The notes under the pieces are model-generated. The model made no database searches. It was not told the origin of the DNA and worked only from the letters and a program-made list of their open reading frames with translations. The position numbers were made by a program, and so were the translations under genes. Positions 23,825 to 35,164 of a DNA stretch of 64,000 nucleotides are shown in pieces. The stretch lies in the NCBI GenBank assembly GCA_903813345.2, contig CAIIXF020000001.1, positions 29,937,915 through 30,001,914 of the forward strand. The letters are read 5' to 3'. The stretch's first letter is position 1. Every line of letters begins with the position of its first letter. The DNA comes from Owenia fusiformis (taxonomy: Eukaryota > Annelida > Polychaeta > Sabellida > Oweniidae).

Positions 23825-25236
23825 TAGTTCAACGTCGTTAAACTCAATAACGGCGTTATTTATTATTAAGAATTTTCTTGGGGCCATTATTGAGTTTAAC
23901 CTCCTTACTATTCTTTCCATTGATGCAAGTTTTGGATCCACCGAAACCATTTTTCCGCGATAACATGCAACTGATACTTGACAACAATATAAAAACACAT
24001 AACATCAAGCGATTCAACACAATATTATTGTATTAAATGGTCATTTATACAAGTAAAATGAGGTTAAACTTACCAATCTCTAAAATGACATTTCCGCATG
24101 TCCTTCATTGTGTCTGTTCGTCCCGGGTTAAAATTTAAACTATTGAAACGAAATTGTTGTCAAATAGATTGATAATTATCACGCGATTACTCGGGATAAA
24201 ATAGCCATTTTTGAGGATAGCAGGTATCTTTGATTGATTTATATAGCGCTTGTATACACACAAAATCGTTATTAATTGCAAACCTACTGTTCGTTGATGC
24301 AGTGTCGCAATGACGGTTAATTCCTGATACGATTTGCAATTTCGATGTTACCGGAGCTGACCGATATTTTCGTAAAATTCCAAACCTGTCTCCAATATTT
24401 TCGTAATTATGCATCAATATGGTCTAAGGTTACTCACGTCGAGAGCTACCATGTTAGATTTTGAAAGTATAGCTCTCCATCGTGAGGATCTCCCAGCTGA
24501 AGAATTGTAACATCTTAATTTGATCAGCGCCAGTCAACGGCTTGCTGTTTGTCTCAAACTGTAGCCTACATATGGGCTCATATGTGTCTACTTTCCCCGT
24601 GCATGTAGGATCGCGGATGTGCTTCTATGGCGATCAGGAGTTCTAATCGTTTTTTGTTCGATACCCATTTCCAATATGGCGGTTAAACGGAAATACTATC
24701 GACGCATGCGTAACTTGGGAAACGTCAAGCCGCCATATTGAATATACCTGGCCAAAACTTTTGACACGACCAATAAAATGAAGTCCTGATCGATACATAG
24801 GGCAGTGAGACGTTCTATAGTTGAGCTGAATGAAAGATGGCGATGTAGGATACATTTTCAGGTATATAATGTGCAACATGAGTCAGCTGAATTCCCTGAA
24901 ATTTTCTTTGAAGTCAGGATTCTCAAGCTGTTGATCCTAGCGATAGAGAGCTATACTTTCAAAATCTAAGTAGCTCTCGACGGGAGTAAGTCTAAGGGGG
25001 GTACGGGATGGTGTTTATGTATTTATAAGGTATGTATGCATGCTTGAATCACATTCTTTATGTAATATTACCATGTTTTCGGAGTTTAATTAGTTCCGCA
25101 TGTCGAAACCTGCTGAACGATTAAATGATCGCATCAAGGGCAAAATCATCATGGAAGTTAGACCTAGCCGGGGCCATAAGACATGTCAGATAAGAAACGA
25201 GGCCCAGGCTAGTCTAGGTCTAATGTTTTTGGACTA
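23825..25236. mobile_element. DNA transposon copy B with 9-bp target duplication
   Basis: Same ends as copy A at 6900 (left tagttcaacgtcgtt; right end in reverse complement tagtccaaaaacatt). It is flanked by the perfect 9-mer gtgttgata (23816-23824 and 25237-25245), a different 9-mer from copy A, so the two are independent insertions. A subterminal hairpin (gttaaactcaataa ... ttattgagtttaac) lies near the left end, and a second stem around 'gttagacctagcc' near the right end. A 560-bp element is nested inside it. It lies between the presumed leader exon of the ankyrin gene and the start of SERINC. Confidence 0.85.
24430..24989. mobile_element. 560-bp inverted-repeat element nested in copy B, 8-bp duplication
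   Basis: The left end ttactcacgtcgagagctac and the reverse complement of the right end, ttactcccgtcgagagctac, continue as an inverted repeat of about 50 bp including 'tagattttgaaagtatagct'. The 8-mer gtctaagg lies directly outside both ends (24422-24429 and 24990-24997). Copy A has no such insert at the matching point. Eight-bp duplications occur in hAT, P and some Merlin elements; the superfamily is undecided. There is no transposase. Confidence 0.82.
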
Positions 25237-25799
25237 GTGTTGATACTGATACATGTGATTCAAAGTACTCCCAAACATTTATGTATGTGTGAAAGTCACA
25301 TTATTTTCTTCATCCTATAAATGATTGAGTATAAAAGAAAAATATTAATACTGACCGTTTATTACAGATACAATTCCTATTGGTATGACAAACAGCATAA
25401 ACCTGTCAAAAATAAAATTTTACTCCAAGCGAGAGTTCGTTCGAGAATGCTTGAGACTTGAACTCACAATGTCACCACAGTTTTATAATCTTTAAAAGTA
25501 TTGATCCAGACCTAAACTATGTCCATTCGATTCGGAATAATAATACAATACTAAAAAAGATTTAAATTTTGCACACATGTTTTGTTGTACGTGAGAAAAA
25601 ATAGAATAAAGAAGAGTCGCATTCTCAGTGTTAAAACTGTGGGGTGTGTTCAGGATGGTCACGTGATGTCATGTTTACTTCCTGATTTCGCCATTTTATT
25701 TTCCAAAGAAAGAGCTACGTTTTATCTCTCTTATACAGTTATTCTACGTATTTCCTTGTATTTGATCTATCTTCAACAAGATAAGATAGTAAAGAAGCC

Positions 25800-28700
25800 A
25801 TGGGATGTGTCCTGGGAGGTGTAAGTAATTTTGTACATTCGATAACTTTGTGTTTTTATAGGTTAGATATCTAGATAAATTTGATTATGATTGTTTTGTC
25901 ATTTGTGTTTCTTTTTTACATGATCAGAGACGTCGATATGACAATGAGTCACATGTTATTTTAATTGACAAATATTTTATCAATGTGATATTTTTATCGA
26001 TCTTATATTATTGTTACATAATATTGGATTGAATAGCTTTAGAAATAGTCTTGTACAAGGCGTTAGCATTTTGTCTTTTTTTTAAAATGGATATTTGGGG
26101 ATCAACTGGAAACAAAGACAATTTATCCCGAGCGAGGACATTAGTCCTGAGAACGTCTCAATCTTTTGCCTGTACGATTACAACGTGGTGTAGTTGAATC
26201 TAGAATTATCTGGGTTTATCTGCAGAACAAAGAAATTTTCGTTTTTGATCAAAATATTTGCGTGTAATATTGAACTTATTTCAACCATCAAATTTCTCCA
26301 TTTATTGGTACAGTCAAATGGGTAATCCCATTTTAAATCCAATCGCCATCTTGAAAAGTGATGGAATCTCTCTCGATGAAAAAGAAAAATGTTCCATGCT
26401 GCCATGGGCTTTCAATAATTAGAAGGGTATGCAACACTGTGTAATAACATGAGACCTTCAAAATGAGCAATGCCATGCTTCCCTTTTATGGAAATATTTC
26501 AAAAAGTATTAGATAAATGTATAATGTTTTATTATTATTTTAATTAAAAATAAATTTTCAATAGGATTAAAGCATAAAATATATTCAATCTCATGTAAAA
26601 GTAAACAAAAAAGACAAATAAGAATAAGAGGTATCAAGATGTTCTCTTCAAGTATTGCATTGTGGGTAATTATTCAAGAACACATTCCAATAAAAACATA
26701 ATTTGTGGGAGAATGTTCACTCTCTGTATTGTCATGATAATGATGAATTCCATTTTTTATTGAATTATCAACAAAAATGTAGATAATCACGTTTTTATTT
26801 TTGATTTATTTCTCTTAATCATCCATAAAAAGTACAAAATAAGATTTTCTGGGAATGTGTACATTCTCCAATTTTGAAAACCCAAAGGCAATGTTTATGT
26901 ATGAAATATGGGAAGTTGCCTACCCTTCTAGTTGAAAGCCCATGATGCTGCCGATAAACCCAGATAATTGTGTACAGTCAGATCCATAAATAATTACTAT
27001 CAGTTTTAAAAAGACATTCTGTCGCACATATGATAAATTCTTACCTCAGGGAATTAAGTACTATATTTTCTCCGTTCTGGGAAATATAAATATGGTGGAA
27101 TTTGTGTCCATAATGACCATTGGGATCTTAAAAATTTGAAGTGATTTCCACATGTTAAATGTCCACCATTTTTGAAAATAATTGTGCATAGTCTCAAAAA
27201 CAATTCTACAACAATCCATTTTAAAATAACATTTCACCACTTACACAACTATAATATGTATTATACCATAATTTATATGTCTTTATCAATCAATTGATAC
27301 AATACCATTACCAGATATACAAATTGAACAATTTTCATTTTTGTTTGAGACTACAACTCATTTCATGCTTCATGTTCCTAGTACCCGGTTTTATTGATGC
27401 ACAACCCTGTTGAAATCGACTGTAGTGCACCATTTAAAGGTTTGCAGGAGATCCTGTGAAACACCCATGGAGGATGGGTTAGGGATTCTGACAAAATGAA
27501 CATTAGGCTGTCAAATTCCTACTTGAATGCAACTTCACCCTTGAATAATTCTTGTACAAAACGAGCACACATCAATGAGTACAGTGTAGTATATATTTTA
27601 TTTTGGCACTGGTCTTTCCCACATGTCTCTCTTGAGTACTGAGGAGTCTTTCCACTGGTCAATGTTGGCTTTGGCAACAACTTCAAAAGTTATACAAATA
27701 AACAAATTAAAAAAATGAACATTGCTTTTGTATTTTATTTTCAGCTTGCATGCTGTTTTGGCAGTGCAGCCTGCAGTTTGTGTTGTGCAGCATGTCCAGG
27801 TTGTAAAAATTCTACCTCAACCCGCATTGTCTACTCTCTGTTCCTCTTGTTGGGAACTATTACATCAGCATTGATGCTGATACCATCAATACGAGACAGT
27901 TTGGACAAGGTAGGTCTAGACATTTCTGTATTTGCCGATTGGTTGTGCCCTGAGTCAATATTTCAAGATGAATTAGTTGTTAGAATATACCCGAATAGAA
28001 GCATATTTAGTCAACCATTGAGCTGCTGCTGGTGTGAAGGAGTATCGTCTTCTACCAGTTTCCATTGAAGGAAGCTTTTGATATACATGTATATTGATGT
28101 CAGCTTATGCTGCTGGATGGGTAGGTGGTCGCCAAATACATCTTGTCATCAAAATTTAAATAAAACTTCTAGATGTAAGAGCACACTTATGCCAAGGTCT
28201 GATGAGATTTTGGATAGGCTGGGTAAATTACATGGCAAACATGTCGCTCTTGAACGTGCAATATTTCTCACTGTGTGTATTGTTTATTGTAGGTACCTGG
28301 TTTATGTAACCCGATATGGTTTAATAATGAAAAGACCAGACTTTTGAACTGTGATTATGTTGTTGGGCATCTCGCTGTATACAGAACATGTTTTGGAATG
28401 GCAATGTTTTTCCTGTTACTAACGATCATTATGGTCAAAGTTAGCTCTTCGAAAGATCCAAGAGCCAAAATACAGAATGGGTAAGTAGCACAAGACTATC
28501 AAATTTTGTATCTGGATTTTTATGGAAACTGTTTCTATGAGACTTCTTGTAAACTATATTGTTCTAGTCCCATATTATTCCAAAATTTCAAAAAAGATCA
28601 CGAAATTCTGCACTGTTGATACTGACTTTGATATAAACTTTCTTTTTGTAAATATCAAGGCTTAGAAAATAATTCACTGATTGCCTTTAAAATTTGATAA

Positions 28701-31700
28701 TACATACTCACCATTTAGATTTCCTTACTGGAAAATGGCATGATTATGAGTACATGTTTCAACAATTTTTTCCAGTTTTTGGTTTTTCAAGTTTGTCATA
28801 CTGGTTGGTATCATTATTGGCGCCTTCTACATCCCACGACCTGGTGGTATGAACCAAGTCAGCTTTGACCAGGGTGAGTTCTAAGGACACAATGTGTTCA
28901 GTTTTTCATAACTTTTGTAAATTGGATGATTTCTTCAAATAGCTACTTGTATTGAAATATAAAGAACTCCTGGAATCTAATATCATGTTGACCAGATCCT
29001 TTCACCATCACCAAACTATAACCAAGATAAAGAACATAAAGTTAAGCTATTAAGTTGAAGCAAATATTTTAAGACTTAATACTTGTAGTCTAATAATGAA
29101 ACTTTGTAAATGTGTTTCAGTGTGGATGGTATTTGGGATGATAGGAGGCTTTCTCTTCATCCTTATTCAGTTGGTTCTCATTGTCGACTTTGGCCACTCC
29201 TGGAATGAGAAATGGGTAGCCAATTATGAAGACTCACAAAACAAAGGCTGGTATGTAGGTAAGGATCGCAAACAGAGGTCTTTATTAAAAGTCTGAGTGT
29301 TTTAGAAATGGTAGAGAATTTGTTTTTAGTCTTCAAATATATAGGTTATTATCCCACCTTACAAAGTTCGAGGGGGATATAGAGAAGCCGTTCGTCCGTC
29401 CATTTGTGTGTCCGGGCAATAGCTCAAGTACCGGTTGACGGATTTCATTCAAACTTTATCGGCTTAAGCCTTATGGGTGAAGGACCTCTGCTCGAGAAGG
29501 AATTTTCAAAATGGTCGCTTAATTAAAAATGGCGGCCATTTTTTTGGAAAATTATAATCTTTTATAACTCAAATACTAGCGGATGGATTTGGTTCAAATT
29601 TATATGCTGTTGCCTGGGTACAAAGGGGCCTTGCTCGAGAAGACATTTTCAAGATGGCCACCATATTTCAAAATGGTGGCCATTTTTTTTTTGTTAAAAA
29701 TGTTATCTTTGATAACTGAAATACCATTGAATGGATTTGGTGCAGATTTTGGTTCAAATTCTATGTGCTGATGCCTGGAGACAAAGAAGTTCTGCTCAAG
29801 AAGACTTTTTTAAGATGGCCACTGAATTTCAAAATGGCCACCATTTTTCGTAAAAAAAACGTAATCATTGATAACTCAAATACCAGTGGATGGATTTGGT
29901 TCCAATTTTATATGCTGATGTTTAGGGAAAAAGGAGATCTGCTTCAGAAGAAATTTCAAAAGCGTCAGCTGAATTTGAAAATGGCTGCCATTTGTTATAA
30001 AAAAGGTAATCTTTGATAACTCAAATAAAGTTTGGACGGATTTACTTCAAATTTTATATACTGATGCCTAGAGATAAAAGAGCTCTGCTTGAGAAGTAAT
30101 TTTGAAGGTGGCTGCTATTTATTGAAATCTCCGCCATTTTTCATAAAACATGTAATCCTTTAAATTTGAATATTCTCAAGCTCACTGCATCATTTTTAGA
30201 AAAATGTGCAAATATGTAGGTTTCCCTGCCACCACTCACTTCACTCTTGAGTCCATATTTAATTTTTTCTTCACCCTGCAATTATTAATCAAGTGACTGA
30301 TAATGCCTTCAGCAAAGCCACTAAAACTGTATAATGTTTATGTATTTGTAAAATAAATTCTATGAATAAAAAAAACAAAAAAAACATGTTTCATAAAACA
30401 AAATCTTTGATAATTCAAATACCAATGGATGGATTTGGCTCAAATTTTATATGGCCGCTATTTATCAAAACATGTTTTGTTTGGTGGGATTTGCTACTCC
30501 GTGGAGTTGCTGTTTTTCTAGTTGATAATGAAATGTGCCAAATTATCAGTTATTTGAATTTTGCGCAAATATTTTTAAAGTAGGTAAAAGGCAATTTAAA
30601 ATTCTCAAGTGGGTGTTCTGTTTCGATACTAATTACATCACTTCATTATACATCATATCAAAATTACATGTACCTTTCCAGGGTTACTGATCTTCACTGT
30701 GCTTTTCTACTTAATCTCCTTGGCTGCCATTGTTCTCTTCTACATATTTTACACAAGAGGGGTAAGTGGAGATACTTTACTAATCGAAGTAAACAGGTTT
30801 CTTTTGTCATCTTAATTACTTCAAACTGTGTCATTCACTCTGTATGTATTATATACCTAGCAGAGCAGTTGTGAACTAGTCAGTGGAAAGTTAGATGAGC
30901 TATACATGTATTGCCTGTATTGCCTTCTTTCATGTACTACAACCTTGTGTCATCATGTTTTATCTTTTACCAAATTGTAATCGGTAATATATTTGTGATA
31001 TCATAACTACTAAATATCAAAGATTTATGCTACAGTTCACTATGGGAAACGAATGGTTTAATCTTGTTGATAATAGAAATAGATTATTTGATTTCTACTT
31101 TTATTTCCCAATTAAGAAAATATTAAATATTCAAAACAGACATATTGTGACAAAAGTATGGAAACTTTATTTCAGGTGGATGGATGTCCAATGAACAAAG
31201 CATTCGTTAGTGTGAATATGATACTGTGTATCCTTGTGTCGATTGTGTCTATTTTGCCCAAAATCCAAGAAGTCAACCCACGCTCTGGCTTGCTCCAGTC
31301 TTCGATCATAACTGGATATGTTCAGTACTTGACCTGGTCAGCGATGACCAACAACCCAGGTATAAATGTTGTCTATAGACATTTAGGACTTGCCCAGGGA
31401 TTCAATATCACATTGTCACATATCCATGGTGACAATGTCAGGCTACAGGGTACACAACAAAAATATTCACACAGAGGTTCCAAATATTTGCATGGCATAG
31501 ACCTGCATTATGGAGATACAATGAGATTACAATAAGGTCTCAATGTCTTTCCAGGCCTTAGGGTCTTAGGTCTAGGTGGAAATTGGGATATCCTTTTGCA
31601 TTTTTTAAGACCAGGTATTTTAATCTAATAATTAATGAGGTCTATAATGGACTAAAAATGGTTGTATCCTTATAAATCTCTTATTTGTTATTCACAATAG

Positions 31701-34700
31701 CAAAGTATGTATTTTGTATGTAAGAGGTGTTCCCATTTAGAGATGGTGCTATTTTTTGAATCAAGAGAAGCATTTATTTGACACATATGTTTTGCTGTAC
31801 ATTCTATTTGTATATTCAGTCTACAAAAAATCACATGACAGGTATCTGAAATTTAATAAAGACTTGATCTGGATCTGATATTGTTGTGATACACCCTGTC
31901 CCTGTATCTGATAATTTCCTTAATATAATAATAATCCTTGCATAATCAATAATCAACCAATGATTAATAGCTATAACTGTTATGATTTCAGACAAGACCT
32001 GTAACCCATCTTTAATGGACATTTTCTCTGGCAAGGTCAACGCTACATCAGTTATTTTACCCCCAGAAAGGGTCACTGGCATGGACTGGCCTAGCATTGC
32101 TGGCCTTGGCATTTGGATGATTTGTGTGTTATATGCTAGGTAAACTTTAGCTGGGTTTGAGAATTTTTCAATCTTGTAACTCTTTGCATATAACCACTTA
32201 CGACTTGAACTTGAATATAAATGTTAGGATTGAAATTTTGCTTAACTTTTTGAAGTGGTATTTGTGTTGGCGGTCAAGTTTTATTGTTGAACATTGCAGT
32301 AAGCACTTCTACAGGGAAAGACCAGTGCACAAAAACCACACGACAGTTATCTGAAATTTGATATGGAATTGGTCTGGATCTGATATTGTTGTGACACTCC
32401 CTGTATCTTAAAATTTCCATAATAGCAATGAAGAAAGGTAACAAGTAAACATTTTTCTTTTCAGCATCCGTACCGCTTCAACTAACAACATGGGGAAACT
32501 GACAAACAAAAATACAGAGAATGTCTACTTGAATGACAACTCATCAGGTATGTCAGTCTTTAAAGGGAAGCAATAAGTAATTATTGTTCATTGTGAATTA
32601 ATTCTCAATTGATACACATAGCTATTCCAGTTAGTATACCCATAGACACTTTTTAAGTAGCCGGCAACTCTTTGGATTTTCACTTAATGAATTTTTGCAA
32701 TGATGCTTAATATTAATTTTTTTAATCAATCCAAAAAATTAATAATAATTTGTCATTAACATAAACTGCACCTCATAATTTAAAACCATTGTGGTGTACA
32801 ACAATTGTCCCATCTAACTGACGGTTCCTTATAAATATGAAAAGCTATCATGGGAGGAATGGATCTTTAAGAATTTTCTTTGATATATACATATCCTGCA
32901 ATTGTATAGATAACCAATTATCAAGGTTCCACACAATAAATATTTAAATAGTGTGTCAGTGCATGCTACCTTCCATTCTTCCGTATTTCAAAACAATTTA
33001 TGATACATTTCTTTCCATGCTGACTTCAGAACAAATCATGCTGTCATCTGGAAATGGTGAGATATTTACATAGTCAATAAGTCATCCATCCTCCCATCAT
33101 ATGCAGTGATCTCCCCAGCAGTGAATGAAACAGTTGCATACAAAAGTACCATTTGAAAGATCATTTGAACCCAATTGAGAATTTCATTTAGAATTAAAAC
33201 GTGGAAGAGAAAGATGTTATGACCAGTTTTGGAAGAAGGGTGATTAAGGTGGGAACTCTACATCCAATTCTATTGAAAAAACTCTGGGGAGAACGCTGAA
33301 TCATGTGCTGTGTCAGTGGTATAGGAGTAGGGATAACAAAATACATTTTTTGTGATATGAAGCCAATGGGTCATTTGAACAGTTTCAGGTGCCATATTAG
33401 GTGAATTGGATATTAAGTATCAATGAATTATTTAAATAAGTCATCAAATTAGAATAATTTATGGAATTGGGTCATCACCTCATGAAATTAGGCCTCAACT
33501 TAATAATTAAATGCTCCTATGCCTTTTGTCACATCACAACTGCCACTCATCTTTCATTGTCCCTAATTTGTGTAATCACACATGTACCATATCCTACCAT
33601 GTTTGTTTTATCATGAAATTATTTAATCAGTTTAGATTGTGAAGTTATAATGTGTATGTTTTATCATAACCATTGGTGTGAAATGTGAATTATGCTGTTA
33701 TAAAGCCTGAAAATATAAATCCTCATAAGTGCTTTTGATTATCATTAGTAATCAACTCTCATATAATCATTGGTGTTGGGCACAGATCAGTTGTAGTGGG
33801 ACTTACACTCAAAAGTCAAATCAAGTCGGAACTCACCTGGGATCTTTGGAACTGAGGTAGTAATGTACATGTCAGTGTGCGAGTCTGCGAGTAAATATCC
33901 CAGCACTAATCAACAACATTTTATAAACATTATGATTCTGCATCATTATTGCTCCTTTTGTTCAATAGTTGGCATTGCTTATTTCTATTTTATTTAAGAA
34001 TCACTAATTTGATTTTTCATTGATATGAATATGTTGTATAAGCATTTTTGTGTATTAGATAAGTATGGTGTTTAGATATATATATATATACATATATATA
34101 TCAACAAAGGCCTGTTGACTATGTAAATACCTCATGTCTTTCCACTGATCCATGTATCATCCTTGTATTTCAATGTTATACCAATAAAGCCCGATCTTGA
34201 AAGATGAACAATATAACACTCTAATTATATCTTTAATTTTGCATAAATTTCTATCTATTCAATCTATCTATTCAAGCAATCTTCAGAATACCTCCTCATG
34301 CTTTCAATTTTTTGTTTTAAGTGCTCAGTTCTTATATCATTGAAATGCTTGAATGCTTCCCAAATGTGCTACAGTGGTTACTTCAAATGGTATTCCAAAT
34401 TTAGGTCAGCACCTAGTCTTGTTTCAGGCCCTAGTGATCTCTACAAACTGTCATAAGGAATTGAAGTAGATGGTATGGGGTTCAGGGACTCAATACAAGA
34501 TTACTGAGCACTATTTGCGAAAGAACTGCTAAAACATGTAGTCAATACTACAGTATATACACTATACATACACGGTTCATGATGTTTCAGGATCTGCAAG
34601 TAACAAAGATGAGGAGAAATCTGGACAGAATGTTTGGGACAATGAAGAGGAAGCTGTTGCTTACAGCTACTCATTCTTCCACTTCATGTTTTTCCTGGCC

Positions 34701-35164
34701 ACTCTATACATAATGATGACATTGACAAAGTGGTACAGGTAAGTTGAATTCCTTGTCTAAGATAGGCTGAGTAAAATGAGAAAGCTCACTAGTTGCCTTG
34801 GAGATTAAACTTTTGTTTAAATTGAGTCAACATATTGTTTTATTATAATCTGTGATATCTTCTGTCTTATGAGAAACCTCACTCTCTCTGGTACAAGAAC
34901 CAATCATTATTGAGTTCAACAGCATCTAGACTATTACACAGTATTGTCTGTATTCTTATTCATGGATGAATAAGTGTGATAGAATATATTCATGAAGACA
35001 ATTCACTAGACTAAATATTATGTTGTAGCCCTACAGCAGATGGGACCCTTACGAGCAACCTTCCCTCGGTCTGGGTGAAGATCAGTTCTAGTTGGGTCTG
35101 CCTCGTAATATATGGCTGGACACTCATTGCCCCTGCTGTTCTCAGTGACAGGGAGTTTGATTAA
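25800..35164 (+). CDS. SERINC: SERINC family protein (serine incorporator)
   Basis: Coding exons: 25800-25820, 27745-27909, 28293-28480, 28776-28873, 29121-29258, 30682-30761, 31176-31359, 31992-32139, 32465-32547, 34591-34738, 35029-35164. Phases agree throughout, giving 462 aa, the usual family length. The start is MGCVLGG followed by a cysteine-rich segment ([13 protein letters not shown]), as in known SERINCs. Other diagnostic stretches are [86 protein letters not shown] and the end [11 protein letters not shown]. SERINCs are multi-pass (about ten-helix) membrane proteins of plasma membrane and endomembranes, linked to phospholipid/serine handling and, for vertebrate SERINC3/5, to restriction of retroviral particles; which of these applies here is unknown. 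The first intron is about 1.9 kb and carries inverted repeats. Candidate polyadenylation signals (aataaa) lie at 35835 and 36549. Confidence 0.96.
26203..26972. repeat. Imperfect inverted repeat in SERINC intron 1
   Basis: The right arm (26914-26972) is continuous, and its reverse complement matches two separated left pieces: 26203-26225 (attatctgggtttatctgcag) and 26396-26436 (ctgccatgggctttcaataa...agaagggta). About 170 bp separates the left pieces and appears to be inserted. It looks like a decayed foldback element. Confidence 0.55.
29350..30180. repeat. Dispersed 'aatggcggccatttt' tandem repeat in SERINC intron 5
   Basis: It begins 'attatcccaccttacaaagttcgagggggatatagagaa' with 'cgtccgtcc', then about five diverged units of about 130 bp. 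Each has a gc-rich 'aatggcggccat' palindrome, then 'ataactcaaata' and 'ggatttggttcaaattttat'. A related array in the opposite orientation lies at 51780-52700. Confidence 0.7.
31824..32424. repeat. Direct repeats of about 105 bp flanking SERINC exon 8
   Basis: A block of about 105 bp (sharing 'tatctgaaattt' and 'tctggatctgatattgttgt') occurs at about 31824-31928 and again at about 32317-32424, same orientation, on either side of the coding exon 31992-32139. Confidence 0.7.
33030..33056 (+). other. Possible 27-nt in-frame cassette exon of SERINC
   Basis: Flanked by ttcag on the left and gtgaga on the right. The 27 nt keep the phase-1 frame between exons ending at 32547 and starting at 34591, and encode EQIMLSSGN plus the shared split codon. 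It would add nine residues to the variable loop before the YSYSFFHF membrane segment. The acceptor pyrimidine tract is weak. This is inferred only from frame and splice consensus. Confidence 0.4.
34078..34101. repeat. TA microsatellite
   Basis: An almost pure TA tract in the SERINC intron before exon 34591-34738. Confidence 0.7.

Noticed and set aside
6900-25236. Helitron interpretation of copies A and B (hairpin followed by ctag at the right end)
   Set aside because: Perfect but different 9-bp duplications at both copies and inverted termini show cut-and-paste type ends; Helitrons make no duplication. The ctag is partly formed by the first base of the duplication.
31158-31535. SERINC exon 7 frame continuing beyond 31359
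   Set aside because: The frame reads into the intron. A donor at 31360 (cca-g/gtataa) joins in phase with exon 31992, restoring the conserved SERINC sequence.
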